Assembly: GCF_016584665.1 (NCBI RefSeq) | Contig: NZ_BBJB01000081.1 | Span: forward strand, 1 to 64,000 | Source: Pseudanabaena sp. lw0831 | Lineage (GTDB): Bacteria > Cyanobacteriota > Cyanobacteriia > Pseudanabaenales > Pseudanabaenaceae | Direction of reading: 5' to 3' | DNA length: 64,000 bases | In this document: positions 16,952-26,763 of the stretch, piece by piece | Position numbering within the stretch: the first letter of the stretch is position 1 | How the letters are laid out: each line of letters starts with the position of its first letter | Position numbers and translations under genes: made by a program | The notes under the pieces: model-generated | The model's database searches: none | The model's input: the letters and a program-made list of their open reading frames with translations, nothing else | Told to the model about the DNA's origin: nothing

Positions 16952-17201
16952 AATCGCTATACAATCTCCGAAAGCGTGGATCGATTTTGGCACTTTTCTC
17001 TCGATTACATTTAGCACAAAGGGTTTGGAGATTACTCATATCATTAGCGCCACCTTGCGCTAGGGGAATAATGTGATCAATATGCAAGCTCTTAGCAGTA
17101 AGATCAATCTTCTGACAGCTTTGACATTGATAATTATTCCGCTCAAAAATCTTTTCTCTAACATCAGTTGGAATTTTAATACGCGGTGTTTTGTCGGTCA
17201 T
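16950..17201 (-). CDS. Small HNH endonuclease
   Basis: An 83-residue stand-alone HNH protein. Two zinc knuckles are present (CQSC near residue 26 and CAKC near 62) and the catalytic core reads HIDHIIPLAQGGANDMSNLQTLC. Its start overlaps the ribD stop by 4 bp (ATGA), so translation is probably coupled to ribD. Small HNH proteins of this kind are common in cyanobacteria; whether it is a homing-type, repair or restriction nuclease cannot be told. Confidence 0.88.
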   Translation of the reverse strand: MTDKTPRIKIPTDVREKIFERNNYQCQSCQKIDLTAKSLHIDHIIPLAQGGANDMSNLQTLCAKCNREKSAKIDPRFRRLYSD

Positions 17202-18313
17202 TGTAGATAGCCAGTAATTGAGAAGTCTGTACCAATTTGTTGAAACTGCGATCGCGAAAGATTTATAGCATCAGTCATCAATGCTAATCCTAAATCGTCA
17301 ATAGGACTCGGAGCCGTAAATCCGCCAATTAACTTAGGCGCAATAAAAGCATAAACTTTTTGTACCATCTTAGCCTTAATTGCGGCGGCTCCTAAGCGCC
17401 CTCCACATTCCCATAAAACTGTATTGCAGCCACGCAGCCCCAACTCCAGCATCACGGCTTCAGGCGATATGTCATCTAGTTCGAGAACTTCAACTTTGCG
17501 ATCGCGTAGTTTTTGCTTTAGCTGATAATTGGCATTAGGCAAAGTGATTACCAAAGTTTTTTCGGTATCTGTTACTTTCCATAAATTGGCAACTTCAGGA
17601 AGATCGAAACTTTGAGTAATTACGACCCTTAAGGGAGAATGCACACTCAACCCATGAGTATTTAAGTGGGGATTATCGAGCCTAACTGTGTTACCACCTG
17701 TAATAATTGCATCACAACCCACGCGCAAGTCATGCACTAAATGCCGTGCTTCTGCTCCAGTAATCCAATAGCTATGCCCAGAAGTCGTCGCAATCTTGCC
17801 ATCAAGAGTCATCGCATATTTAAAAATGCCAAAGGGCAAATTCGTTCTCATGCGATGGAAGAATGCTTCATTTAGTTCTAAACATTGCTGTTCCAAAACA
17901 CCTGTAGTCACTTTCACTCCCGCCGCAAGCAAGAGATCGCGACCAGTCCCTGATACTTGTGGATTAGAGTCGATCGCACCAATAACTACCTCACCAATTC
18001 CCGCCTTGATAATTGCTTCAGAGCAAGGAGGCGTGCGTCCGTGATGATTGCAAGGTTCTAGATTGACATATAGGGTTGCATCTCGCAGATCTTCACCAGT
18101 TTGCTGTGCTGCTCGAATTGCGAATATCTCTGCATGGGGTTCACCAGCTTTGGGATGAAAGCCTTCACCCAAGACATGTCCATCTTTCACAATTACGCTT
18201 CCCACCATTGGATTTGGCGCAGTTTGCCCTCTCGCTTTTTGAGCCAAATCAATACAGCGTTGCATCCAGAGATCTTGCTGTGTTGCTAATTCTTTATCTA
18301 CCTTTTCTATCAT
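17198..18313 (-). CDS. ribD: Bifunctional riboflavin deaminase/reductase
   Basis: A 371-residue RibD with a cytidine-deaminase-like N-terminal domain (about 10-135) and a reductase domain (about 150-370). It carries out two successive steps of riboflavin synthesis, deamination then side-chain reduction. Zinc ligands are in GEPHAEIFAI and the PCNHHGRTPPCSEA motif. The reductase domain begins near FGIFKYAMTLDGKIAT and includes the nucleotide site around DAIITGGNTVRLDNPHLNT. It ends in a 4-bp overlap with the HNH gene. A 23-bp-arm hairpin lies about 40 bp upstream. Confidence 0.95.
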   Translation of the reverse strand: MIEKVDKELATQQDLWMQRCIDLAQKARGQTAPNPMVGSVIVKDGHVLGEGFHPKAGEPHAEIFAIRAAQQTGEDLRDATLYVNLEPCNHHGRTPPCSEAIIKAGIGEVVIGAIDSNPQVSGTGRDLLLAAGVKVTTGVLEQQCLELNEAFFHRMRTNLPFGIFKYAMTLDGKIATTSGHSYWITGAEARHLVHDLRVGCDAIITGGNTVRLDNPHLNTHGLSVHSPLRVVITQSFDLPEVANLWKVTDTEKTLVITLPNANYQLKQKLRDRKVEVLELDDISPEAVMLELGLRGCNTVLWECGGRLGAAAIKAKMVQKVYAFIAPKLIGGFTAPSPIDDLGLALMTDAINLSRSQFQQIGTDFSITGYLQ

Positions 18314-18353
18314 TTAGAATATGATTTACAACGCTTTGCGCTGACATAAAAAC

Positions 18354-18404
18354 CAAAGAAATTTTTAAAAGTGACGTAAAGCGTCACTTTTAAAAATTTC
18401 TTTG
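18354..18404. repeat. 23-bp perfect-stem hairpin
   Basis: Arms 18354-18376 and 18382-18404 pair exactly around TAAAG, so the tip reads CG-TAAAG-CG. AAAACC stands just outside on the left and TTGGTTTT a few bases outside on the right. It lies downstream of leftward leuA and upstream of ribD. Confidence 0.85.
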
Positions 18405-18432
18405 CACGAGTTGGTTTTGAAAAGAGCAGTAA

Positions 18433-18460
18433 CTAGAGGCAATTTATGAATTGCCTTTAG
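18433..18460. repeat. Palindrome of the GGCAATTYATGAATTGCC type
   Basis: Imperfect 14-bp arms, CTAGAGGCAATTTA against TGAATTGCCTTTAG. It is related to 15008-15035 and lies just past the 3' end of leuA. Confidence 0.6.
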
Positions 18461-18475
18461 TTTATGGAGTTAGCT

Positions 18476-20125
18476 TTACAAAGCAGCTTCTTTTTTGAGC
18501 TTTTCGCGATCGCTAATTTTCGTAGTCGGCGACTGAAGAGCGAAGTAGAGCTTATTCAAAGCGCTGAGATAGGCTCGCGCCGAAGCAACAATAATGTCGG
18601 TGTTTGCAGAATGTCCAGAGAGCGTCCCCACGTCAGGATGCTTGAGACGAATGGTTACTTCGCCGAGGGCATCGATACCTGCGGTAACCGATTGCACTGA
18701 GTACTCGATCAATTGATTTGGGACATTCACAATACGATTAATCGCTTTGTAAATCGCATCAACTGGCCCAGTACCCACCGAAGCATCAGTAATTTCTGCA
18801 CCATCGGGCATGACGATAGTGATTGTCGCCGTGGGGATAGCGCGATCGCCACAGCTTACTTGGACATGATCGAGTTTGAAAGCTTCGGGTGCATGACGAA
18901 TTTCGTCGTTAACGATCGCCTCTAAGTCGCGATCGCTAATTTCTCGCTTTTTATCAGCAAGTTCCTTAAAACGAACAAAGGCAGCATTAAGTTCTTGTTC
19001 TGAAAGCTCAAAGCCAAGCTCTTTGAGGCGAGAACTCAAGGCATTGCGTCCTGAGAGCTTACCAAGCACGATCAAATTGTCGGTTAAGCCAATGGATTGA
19101 GCATCCATGATTTCGTAGGTGAGGCGATTTTTCAATACGCCGTCCTGATGGATACCTGACTCATGGGCAAAGGCATTAGCACCTACAATCGCTTTATTGG
19201 GCTGCACCAACATCCCTGTGAGGTTGGACACAAGGCGCGAAGTTTTGTAAATCTGCTTTGTGTCAATGTTGCAGAGTGGCGCAATCGATTCCGCAGGACG
19301 ACCGAGGAAGCTATTGAAATAGGAGCGGCGCACATGCAAAGCCATCACCAATTCTTCGAGGGCGGCATTACCTGCGCGTTCACCGATGCCGTTAATCGTG
19401 CATTCCATTTGACGCGCCCCATTTTTGGCAGCCTCAAGGAAATTTGCCACGGCTAAGCCAAGATCATTGTGACCATGTACCGAAATAATGGCGCGATCGA
19501 TATTTGGCACATTTTCTTTAATGCCTTTGATCAAGGCTCCAAACTCAGAAGGAGTCAAATAACCGACCGTATCGGGAATATTGACAGTGCTCGCACCAGC
19601 CGCGATCGCAGCCTCTAATACTTGATAAAGAAACTCAGGATCAGAGCGTCCTGCATCCTCAGGTGAAAACTCGACATCGGCAACTTTTGATTTGGCATAG
19701 GCAACCATTTCTGGCACGATCGCCAAAACTTCAGCGCGAGTTTTCCGAAGCTTATATTCCAAGTGAATATCAGAGGTCGCAAGAAATGTATGAATTCTCC
19801 CCTTAGCCGCAGGCTTGACCGCTTCGGCAGCCGCTTCAATATCGCCTCTAGTAGCCCTTGCCAAACCGCAGATCGTGGGGCCATTCTCTGTGCCAACGAG
19901 CTTAGCAATTTCTTGGACTGCATGAAAATCGCCTTTGCTGGCAAAAGGGAAACCCGCCTCAATGATGTCTACACCAAGTCGAGCCAGTTGCTGCGCGATT
20001 AGCAATTTTTGCTCCACGTTCAGAGTTGCGCCTGGGGACTGTTCGCCATCGCGTAAGGTGGTATCAAAAAAGATAATGCGGTCTTGAGCAACTTGAGACT
20101 CTTGAGGTGTTACTGATGTAGACAT
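18476..20125 (-). CDS. leuA: 2-isopropylmalate synthase
   Basis: A 549-residue enzyme for the first committed step of leucine synthesis, joining acetyl-CoA and 2-ketoisovalerate. The TIM-barrel catalytic part carries [15 protein letters not shown] (about 21-35), [15 protein letters not shown] with the metal-binding HxH, and the second signature [21 protein letters not shown]-terminal regulatory domain (about 400-530) that senses leucine is present, so feedback control is expected. The gene is monocistronic, with hairpins on its 3' side and the two-hairpin repeat copy 2 upstream. Confidence 0.96.
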   Translation of the reverse strand: MSTSVTPQESQVAQDRIIFFDTTLRDGEQSPGATLNVEQKLLIAQQLARLGVDIIEAGFPFASKGDFHAVQEIAKLVGTENGPTICGLARATRGDIEAAAEAVKPAAKGRIHTFLATSDIHLEYKLRKTRAEVLAIVPEMVAYAKSKVADVEFSPEDAGRSDPEFLYQVLEAAIAAGASTVNIPDTVGYLTPSEFGALIKGIKENVPNIDRAIISVHGHNDLGLAVANFLEAAKNGARQMECTINGIGERAGNAALEELVMALHVRRSYFNSFLGRPAESIAPLCNIDTKQIYKTSRLVSNLTGMLVQPNKAIVGANAFAHESGIHQDGVLKNRLTYEIMDAQSIGLTDNLIVLGKLSGRNALSSRLKELGFELSEQELNAAFVRFKELADKKREISDRDLEAIVNDEIRHAPEAFKLDHVQVSCGDRAIPTATITIVMPDGAEITDASVGTGPVDAIYKAINRIVNVPNQLIEYSVQSVTAGIDALGEVTIRLKHPDVGTLSGHSANTDIIVASARAYLSALNKLYFALQSPTTKISDREKLKKEAAL

Positions 20126-20210
20126 AATGCGTTAATTCATGAATGTTTATTGTGAGATCGTAACTATTTGGCTTTGGCTAAATTTTCTGGTGGCTAATTC
20201 GCTACATCGA

Positions 20211-20307
20211 TTTTAATTTTACCGTAGGTAAAATTAAAACTTAAAAACCTTGACGAGATTGACTTTCAGTTTTCAAATGAGTATTTGCTCATTTGAAAAC
20301 TGTTATA
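20211..20307. repeat. Two-hairpin repeat, copy 2
   Basis: Hairpin 1 has arms 20211-20223 and 20227-20239 with a GTA loop. Hairpin 2 has arms 20267-20281 and 20288-20302. TTATAG follows. Spacing equals that of copy 1 at 5204-5299. Stem positions differ in compensating pairs (G-C versus A-T in hairpin 1, a G-C to C-G flip in hairpin 2). The gap 20126-20420 is otherwise unremarkable; it is the divergent promoter region of leuA and the next gene. Confidence 0.7.
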
Positions 20308-20420
20308 GGTTGTAGCGATCGCAACAGAAATTCAACTATTGCAATCTTAGCCTCTTTCTTTAAAAATGGTAAGCCAATTGTGAGAGTTTACTGCTACGTA
20401 GGCGCGGTAAACTCATACAT

Positions 20421-22667
20421 ATGCTAGGCTATTGCATCCGTCTGAGATTTACGATGCCGCGCATGAAATCTTTACCTGAATCCTCAAAACCTTTTGGCGA
20501 TCTTGTTAAGGCAGATCGTGAGTTGCAAGGCGTTAATACTACTGTGTTAGAGTCTCCAGAAATCGATCACCGCGATTGCTTTACATGGTCAAACTTTTTT
20601 GTAGTTGTAAGTATTCCATTAGTAGGGGGATTGGTGGGACTGGGGCTAATTTATTTAGCCAATCCCTTGGCGATCAGTTGGCTAGCGTCTTCTGATGCCC
20701 CTGCTTTTTACTCTAATTCCTTATGGAATATTCCCAAAAGCATCCCTCAAATCCAAGCTGAGTTAGGGCGTAGCTACCTGAAGCTAGGCGAAAGTTACAA
20801 TCTCAAAACGGGTGAAACCATTTATACGGTTTTGGAAACAGAAACCCAGAATATTCGTGAAATTCGCTTCTATCAGACCATTTGGGATCGCGGTGTCGAG
20901 AAATACCTGTTAGTCAGCACAACCACGGTTTCAGGAATTGACGAATATTTTGTGCGATCGCCAAAGTTTAAGTATGCTACTGAAGCTATTCCTGAGCGAA
21001 TGCGACCAGATCGCAATCGACTTCCACTCAAAAAATTATCACTATTAAAAAATCCTCCCTCTCAATACGATGGGGTTTGGTTTAGCACAACGGGTAATGT
21101 CGATGGCATTGCCTATGGACAAATTTATTACTTTTCCAATGATAAGCGATCGCAATTAGTAGAACTAGATGCATGGACTAGTCCTGTAGGAGAGCTTCCT
21201 ATATGGCGTAATGCTTTATCAAGTAATTCTAGTTCTGTGCAATTGGTAGTTAATCAAACTCAAGCATATGATCCTTCCTTACTAATTTTTCAACCTGAAG
21301 AAGCGATCGTTCGTTCCATGCGCAAAGTGCAATTGCGACAGGTAACATTAAATGAAGCGAAGGGGCAACCCAAGGCTTATCAAGACGCATTAGTAATGGC
21401 AAGTGTTGGTCTATGGTCACCTGCATTGGGCAAATTTAATCTGATGGTGGATGAGTTGAGATCTAAAGGGAAACAACTCTCGCCATTTTTGCAAGAACAA
21501 TATGACTTGATTACATTGCACGCCAAAATCACCTCAGACCAAGCCCAGAATCCTAATTCTAGTTTAGGAGAAAAAGCACTAATTAATATTATTGATGGAA
21601 GATGGAATGAGGCTTTGGCAATCGCCAATGATTCCGCTTATAAGGGCGATAAGATTGCCGAAATGTTAGCGAAATATCATCCCCACATTTGGCAGCGGGT
21701 GATGACTATGTTGACTTTTACTGGAGCCAAGGAAATTAAGCTATGGGGTGGGCTGGTTGTTCTACAACGTAATGGGTTACGCCGTGCCGAGCATTGGTTG
21801 CGGGAGCAGAAGGTCGATCCTAAAGAATCCAATCAATTATTGCAACGTCTCGATCTTGCGCCAGTTACCCTCGATCCAAGACAATTAATCGGAACAGTTA
21901 CCTATATTGGCAAAGGAGATGCTGGTACTGAATGGTTTTTGCCGCCACCAAAGCTCGAATCAGGTCAAGGTTGGTATGAAGTTAGTATCAATTTGATTAA
22001 AGACGGTGATAAGTGGAGTAATGCTCCATTTAGCGAACTTAGCGATCGCTCATCAATTTTATTATGGAGGATTTTAGGGCTTTCTCTCAATAGCAGTCTG
22101 GGAGTAGTCCTATACGAACCCAATGGCAAATCGCAAACGGCAACTTTAACTGCCCATTCTCTCTGGGTTAGTGATAATGGCAGTCTCAGAATTCTTGCGT
22201 CAGGTGAGGTTGCGCTTGCCCCTTTGCTAAATAAAAGTATTCTTCCACCTCTCGTCACCAGCGGTGGTGCGTTTAACCCACCTAATGGAACTCCTATCGA
22301 ATGGCAAACTCTCTCATCAATAACGATTGAACGCATAGTTCGTACCATGTATCGCGAGTTGCAACGCAATGGTGAAGTTTCGCTCAGCATCGAGGAGTTT
22401 GGTGTACTAGTGCAGCAGCAATGGACTCTGTCCTCGGTAAGTCTCGATGGTACTGGGAAGCCTGAATATTTACTATTGCTCGATCGCGAAAAAGTTGATT
22501 TAGGCGATCGTCATTATCCTTTAGCGATCGCTTTTTCTAGCGACGGCTCTCTCCTATTTAGTGATATGAGCGGTGGTAGAGTCTGGATCGATGTATTGCC
22601 AAGCAGTATTGACGGACAAATTCTCACACTTCGTAATGGACGTTACGAAGTGTGGAACTTCCGTTAA
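20421..22667 (+). CDS. Conserved single-pass membrane protein of unknown function
   Basis: A 748-residue protein I do not recognise beyond a cyanobacterial hypothetical. About 60 cytoplasmic-type residues precede one membrane helix (FFVVVSIPLVGGLVGLGLIYLA, near 63-85, here split by its Gly pair). The remaining 650 or so residues are soluble and would lie outside the membrane. They include a beta-rich part (about 110-320) and a helical part (about 340-480). ATGs at 20421, 20454 and 20463 are all possible starts; the downstream two avoid a hydrophobic-basic leader. A palindrome lies in the last codons and a 22-bp-arm terminator follows. Confidence 0.6.
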   Translation: MLGYCIRLRFTMPRMKSLPESSKPFGDLVKADRELQGVNTTVLESPEIDHRDCFTWSNFFVVVSIPLVGGLVGLGLIYLANPLAISWLASSDAPAFYSNSLWNIPKSIPQIQAELGRSYLKLGESYNLKTGETIYTVLETETQNIREIRFYQTIWDRGVEKYLLVSTTTVSGIDEYFVRSPKFKYATEAIPERMRPDRNRLPLKKLSLLKNPPSQYDGVWFSTTGNVDGIAYGQIYYFSNDKRSQLVELDAWTSPVGELPIWRNALSSNSSSVQLVVNQTQAYDPSLLIFQPEEAIVRSMRKVQLRQVTLNEAKGQPKAYQDALVMASVGLWSPALGKFNLMVDELRSKGKQLSPFLQEQYDLITLHAKITSDQAQNPNSSLGEKALINIIDGRWNEALAIANDSAYKGDKIAEMLAKYHPHIWQRVMTMLTFTGAKEIKLWGGLVVLQRNGLRRAEHWLREQKVDPKESNQLLQRLDLAPVTLDPRQLIGTVTYIGKGDAGTEWFLPPPKLESGQGWYEVSINLIKDGDKWSNAPFSELSDRSSILLWRILGLSLNSSLGVVLYEPNGKSQTATLTAHSLWVSDNGSLRILASGEVALAPLLNKSILPPLVTSGGAFNPPNGTPIEWQTLSSITIERIVRTMYRELQRNGEVSLSIEEFGVLVQQQWTLSSVSLDGTGKPEYLLLLDREKVDLGDRHYPLAIAFSSDGSLLFSDMSGGRVWIDVLPSSIDGQILTLRNGRYEVWNFR
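22625..22654. repeat. Inverted repeat within the last codons
   Basis: The arm CACACTTCGTAA (22625-22636) pairs exactly with 22643-22654 around TGGACG. It lies entirely in coding sequence, 11 bp before the terminator hairpin. Confidence 0.6.
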
Positions 22668-22716
22668 AACCAAAAGAGAGTTGCGGCGCTTCGTGCCGCA
22701 ACTCTCTTTTGGTTTT
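22666..22716. terminator. 22-bp perfect hairpin between convergent genes
   Basis: Arms 22666-22687 and 22695-22716 pair exactly. The base is AAAACCAAAAGAGAG and the loop GCTTCGT, the complement-type tip. It separates the membrane-protein gene from convergent ureC. Confidence 0.85.
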
Positions 22717-22726
22717 CTAGTCCTAT

Positions 22727-24439
22727 TTAAAACAAGAAATATCGCTGAGCCATTGGCAATACTGAAGCTGGTTCACAGGTTAACAACTCACCATCAGCCC
22801 TTACTTCATAAGTCTCAGAATCAACTTCCATATGCGGCAAAGCATCATTCAGTTTCATATCGAGCTTACTGATATTTCTTGTCCCTTTAACTGCAAGCAC
22901 CTGTTTATTTAATCTCAACTGGCTAGGAATGCCACGTTCGATCGCAATTTGCGATAGGAAAGTGAAAGATGTTTTTGCGATCGCGCCACCATAGCTTCCA
23001 AACATCGGACGCATATAAACAGGCTGTGGCGTAGGGATACTCGCATTCGCGTCGCCCATCTGTGCCCATGCAATGAAACCACCTTTGAGCACCATTTCAG
23101 GTTTGACTCCAAAAAATGCAGGATGCCAAAGCACTAAATCGGCAATTTTGCCAACTTCAATGGAACCGACATATTCGGAAATACCGTGAGTAATTGCAGG
23201 ATTAATCGTGTATTTAGCGATATATCTTTGAGCTCGAAAATTGTCGGCTCTATGATCTGTGCTACTGGTAAGAACGCCACGCTGCACCTTCATTTTATGA
23301 GCAGTTTGCCAAGTTCTGATGATCACTTCACCGACTCTACCCATTGCTTGAGAGTCTGAGGAAATCATGCTAAACGCACCAAGATCATGGAGAATATCTT
23401 CGGCTGCGATCGTCTCGCGACGGATACGGGACTCAGCAAAAGCAATATCTTCAGGAATACTCGGATCTAGATGGTGACAGACCATCAGCATATCGAGATG
23501 TTCATCTAGAGTATTTAAGGTATAGGGACGAGTGGGATTTGTGGATGAGGGAAGTACATTTGCTTCACCGCAGATTTTGATGATATCAGGAGCATGACCG
23601 CCGCCAGCACCTTCAGTATGATAGGTATGGATGACGCGATTCTTGAATGCAGCGATCGTGTCTTCCACAAATCCTGCTTCGTTGAGCGTGTCCGTATGAA
23701 TGGCAACCTGCACATCGTATTCATCGGCGACACCCAAGCAAGTATCAATTGTCGCTGGTGTCGTTCCCCAGTCTTCATGAAGCTTCAACCCGATCGCCCC
23801 AGCTTCTACTTGTTCGACTAATCCTTCAGGCTTACCACTATTACCTTTGCCCAAAAAACCTAAGTTCATCGGAAAAGCATCGGCGGCTTGCAACATGCGA
23901 TACATATTCCATGGGCCTGGAGTACAAGTCGTAGCATTAGAACCAACGGCTGGCCCAGTACCACCACCGATCATAGTCGTGATGCCAGATGCGATCGCTA
24001 CTTCGATTTGCTGCGGACAAATAAAATGAATATGCGTATCAATGCCGCCTGCGGTAAGAATGCGACCTTCTCCTGCAATGATTTCTGTTCCCGCACCGAT
24101 AATGATATTTACATTATCTTGAATGTAAGGATTTCCCGCCTTACCGATCGCCACAATTTTGCCGTCTTTAATACCCACATCGGCTTTAACCACGCCCCAC
24201 CAATCAAGAATCAAAGTGTTAGTAATCGCAACATCCACAGCGCCATTTGCATTAGTAATAGGTGATTGTCCCATGCCATCGCGAATTACTTTGCCACCAC
24301 CAAATTTGACTTCATCACCATAGGTAGTATAGTCGCGTTCCACTTCAATAAATAATTCTGTATCGGCTAAACGGACTTTGTCGCCAACAGTAGGTCCATA
24401 GGTTTCCGCATAGGCACGGCGAGACATTCTATAACTCAT
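22727..24439 (-). CDS. ureC: Urease alpha subunit
   Basis: A 570-residue catalytic subunit that hydrolyses urea to ammonia and carbamate at a two-nickel centre. The nickel-site residues are all visible: the HxH in [12 protein letters not shown], the carbamylated lysine in [24 protein letters not shown] and [15 protein letters not shown]. The mobile-flap cysteine lies in [11 protein letters not shown]. Its ATG overlaps the stop of the upstream TOPRIM gene (TGATG), so ureC translation is coupled to that inserted gene instead of to ureB. The alternative start at the fifth codon ([13 protein letters not shown]) is typical of many UreC proteins. Confidence 0.98.
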   Translation of the reverse strand: MSYRMSRRAYAETYGPTVGDKVRLADTELFIEVERDYTTYGDEVKFGGGKVIRDGMGQSPITNANGAVDVAITNTLILDWWGVVKADVGIKDGKIVAIGKAGNPYIQDNVNIIIGAGTEIIAGEGRILTAGGIDTHIHFICPQQIEVAIASGITTMIGGGTGPAVGSNATTCTPGPWNMYRMLQAADAFPMNLGFLGKGNSGKPEGLVEQVEAGAIGLKLHEDWGTTPATIDTCLGVADEYDVQVAIHTDTLNEAGFVEDTIAAFKNRVIHTYHTEGAGGGHAPDIIKICGEANVLPSSTNPTRPYTLNTLDEHLDMLMVCHHLDPSIPEDIAFAESRIRRETIAAEDILHDLGAFSMISSDSQAMGRVGEVIIRTWQTAHKMKVQRGVLTSSTDHRADNFRAQRYIAKYTINPAITHGISEYVGSIEVGKIADLVLWHPAFFGVKPEMVLKGGFIAWAQMGDANASIPTPQPVYMRPMFGSYGGAIAKTSFTFLSQIAIERGIPSQLRLNKQVLAVKGTRNISKLDMKLNDALPHMEVDSETYEVRADGELLTCEPASVLPMAQRYFLF

Positions 24440-25158
24440 CAGGTTTCCTCATTATTTATTGGAGAAATTGTACTAAGTAGAGTAGCAAATTCATTCAACG
24501 AATTATTTCGCTTAAGTGTTGCCTGATTTATGTGAATAAACTCAGCTACAAGATTAGCAATATTTTCTACATACTCTTTTTTATCTATATCCTTTGGCTT
24601 AAGCTTCGGATTGATTTTTTCAATGATTTTGCGAGAAAACTTTACGAGGTATTCTTTAGCATTCTTTCCTCCTTGTTCAACTTCAACGATGGAATCAGTT
24701 TCACCCTTCTGATATTTGTTAGCAAATTTTATCCATTCATTATCCTGTCTAATAATTTCATTTTTATCTTGTTTGAAATAACAACAGATTCCCAGACAAT
24801 CAATCAATAACCATGCTTCAAGTTCCTGACACATATACAACAGTTTCGTTTTGTCTGGTAGTTTATTAGTAACCTCAGTAATTTTATTGATGTGAGAATT
24901 AGGTTGCTTTATTCTTTCGGCGTGACTTTGTATACCATCAAAGTCCAGTAGAAAAACCACAAAATCATCCTGCTTCAAATAAATATTCACTGCCTTTTCT
25001 AACCCATCGGGTTTACTTGCTGCTTGGTTATAAGCACTTTTACTTGATGTTAGAATCGCAATATCTGCTCCGCAAAAGTTAATTATTTTGTGGGCAAGAC
25101 ATTCTACTGTGCGGCTGTCCGTGTCAGATTCAGGAGTCCAGATACGAATTTTTCGCAT
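24439..25158 (-). CDS. TOPRIM-like (DUF4276-type) protein inside the urease operon
   Basis: A 239-residue protein. The N-terminal strand with acidic residues ([20 protein letters not shown]) and the later [10 protein letters not shown] (D-x-D near residue 75) give the E...DxD pattern of TOPRIM-type nucleases, as in DUF4276 proteins. [12 protein letters not shown], near residue 110, is also typical of that group. It starts 1 bp after the stop of the ATPase gene. ATPase plus TOPRIM pairs are a recurrent anti-phage layout (OLD, Gabija, PARIS types). Its own stop overlaps the ureC start. Family name moderate, defence role inferred. Confidence 0.65.
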   Translation of the reverse strand: MRKIRIWTPESDTDSRTVECLAHKIINFCGADIAILTSSKSAYNQAASKPDGLEKAVNIYLKQDDFVVFLLDFDGIQSHAERIKQPNSHINKITEVTNKLPDKTKLLYMCQELEAWLLIDCLGICCYFKQDKNEIIRQDNEWIKFANKYQKGETDSIVEVEQGGKNAKEYLVKFSRKIIEKINPKLKPKDIDKKEYVENIANLVAEFIHINQATLKRNNSLNEFATLLSTISPINNEET

Positions 25159-25159
25159 A

Positions 25160-26356
25160 TCAGTTTTCTAACACCTCTTGAATAAGATTACTGTGATATA
25201 CAGCACTACCAATACCAAAATCTTGCATCCAATCTTGAAGTCCATCATTTTTTTTGTTTAATGTATCTAAACCAAGTGCCTCAGTGCCAGACTCAGGATT
25301 CTTCTTGAATAGAATAATTGAAACATCACTTGCTATATCCTTCATGGTAAAGCAGTCAAGTAGTTGAGAACTGTGAGTCGTGATGATTACTTGGGTCTTT
25401 TGAGATAGCCTTTTCAGTATAGAAGCAAGATCTATGAGGATTTTAGGATGTAAATTACGTTCAGGTTCTTCAATTCCAATAAGAGTAGGTATATCTTCGG
25501 AATATAACAATGAACAATATCCAATCATCCTTACAGTTCCATCAGACAGATTTTCAAAAGGGATCTCCAAAACATTATTTTCCTTTACCTTGACAACTCG
25601 TTTCCCTTTATGATCTGCAATAATTAGTTCTACATTTAAACATCTGCGAACTTCATCAGTAACTTTCTGAAATGTCTGATTATTATCTTCTAATGCCCAT
25701 TGTTGTAGCAAACTTTGAAGTTGATGTCCTTCGTTTCCAAGACTTGTTAGGGTCTCAGTACTGCCTTCATATCTGGAAGACATAGCTGCAAAGCCTCTAA
25801 TAAGGTCAGGATCTAAATCATAAAATTCCCAACGCTTTATAAAATCTGATACCTTTAGAGTAATTGGTTTATCTCCAAAATTTCCAGTAGATGAAAGAGC
25901 TACAGTATCAGGCGTAGAACGATAAAGTTGATCTTTATTATTGTTATTAATTTCATCACGAACTAAACCTTTACCTTTAGATATAGCAATGACTTTGGTT
26001 CTACCTACTTTGAGATTTTCAGATAAGACAATTGAATTCCCCTCGATATTATCTTGTGCTGACAGATTTATGGAATAATCAATCTTCTTACTATCCTTTT
26101 TTTTACTGTCCTTCATGGATACTTGTAAGGTAACACCAGAAGTTTCTTCTCCTATCCTGATATCATCTTCTAATTGTCGAGAGGGAGGCGTTTTACCAGC
26201 TTTTATTAAAATCTTTAACAAATTCAACGATTCTAAGCAGCAAGACTTACCGCTAGAGTTAGCTCCCGCAATTATGGTTAAATTACTAAAACTTAGATTA
26301 ATATCACCTAAGCTTTTAAAGTTTTTAATATGGGCGCTTTCGAGAATAGGAGCCAT
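25160..26356 (-). CDS. OLD-like AAA/ABC-type ATPase
   Basis: A 398-residue SMC/OLD-type ATPase: Walker A GANSSGKSCC (about residues 31-40), signature FENLSDGTVRM near 270, Walker B TLIGIEEPERNLHP near 293, and an H-loop VIITTHSSQLLD near 325. The opening IKNFKSLGDINLSF is standard for the family. The middle region (about 90-250) holds the lid and dimerisation helices. It forms a tight pair with the downstream TOPRIM-like gene, and together they split ureB from ureC. AT-rich codon use resembles the TOPRIM gene more than the flanking urease genes. Confidence 0.85.
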   Translation of the reverse strand: MAPILESAHIKNFKSLGDINLSFSNLTIIAGANSSGKSCCLESLNLLKILIKAGKTPPSRQLEDDIRIGEETSGVTLQVSMKDSKKKDSKKIDYSINLSAQDNIEGNSIVLSENLKVGRTKVIAISKGKGLVRDEINNNNKDQLYRSTPDTVALSSTGNFGDKPITLKVSDFIKRWEFYDLDPDLIRGFAAMSSRYEGSTETLTSLGNEGHQLQSLLQQWALEDNNQTFQKVTDEVRRCLNVELIIADHKGKRVVKVKENNVLEIPFENLSDGTVRMIGYCSLLYSEDIPTLIGIEEPERNLHPKILIDLASILKRLSQKTQVIITTHSSQLLDCFTMKDIASDVSIILFKKNPESGTEALGLDTLNKKNDGLQDWMQDFGIGSAVYHSNLIQEVLEN

Positions 26357-26398
26357 TGTTGTTAAATTGTAAGGTATTTTGACTTAGTTTAGTATAGA

Positions 26399-26704
26399 TT
26401 AGATCTTGCCTTCGACTAAAGCATTAAATCCATAAATCTCGCGAGTACCCACATAGGGAACCAGATTTACTTCTTTCTCATCCCCAGGCTCAAAGCGGAT
26501 GGAAGTTCCCGCAGGAATATCGAGATGTGTACCTTTAGCGCGATCGCGATCAAATATCAAAGCGCGATTAGTCTCATAAAAATGATAATGGGAACCAACT
26601 TGGATTGGGCGATCTCCTGAATTACCAACTTTCAAGGTAATACTTTCGCGTCCAGCATTCAGTTCGATATCTCCATCTTGAGCAATTATTTCACCAGGGA
26701 TCAT
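26399..26704 (-). CDS. ureB: Urease beta subunit
   Basis: A 101-residue structural subunit starting [20 protein letters not shown]. Family signatures [18 protein letters not shown] and [16 protein letters not shown] are present. The frame is open up to 26764, but the ATG at 26704 has a GGAGA ribosome site about 8 bp before it and aligns with other UreB proteins. In most cyanobacteria with an ordered operon ureB abuts ureA or ureC; here both neighbours are foreign genes. Confidence 0.95.
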   Translation of the reverse strand: MIPGEIIAQDGDIELNAGRESITLKVGNSGDRPIQVGSHYHFYETNRALIFDRDRAKGTHLDIPAGTSIRFEPGDEKEVNLVPYVGTREIYGFNALVEGKI

Positions 26705-26732
26705 TATTTTCTCTCCATTATTAAAAAGCGTC

Positions 26733-26761
26733 ATTGTACGGCGCGAAGCGCCATGCAATGA
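26733..26761. repeat. Small hairpin with GCGAAGC tip inside the urease operon
   Basis: GGCGC-GAA-GCGCC forms the core, with weaker outer pairing CATTG/CAATG. It lies between the Uma2 gene and the ureB start, where it could affect readthrough. Confidence 0.6.
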
Positions 26762-26763
26762 CA

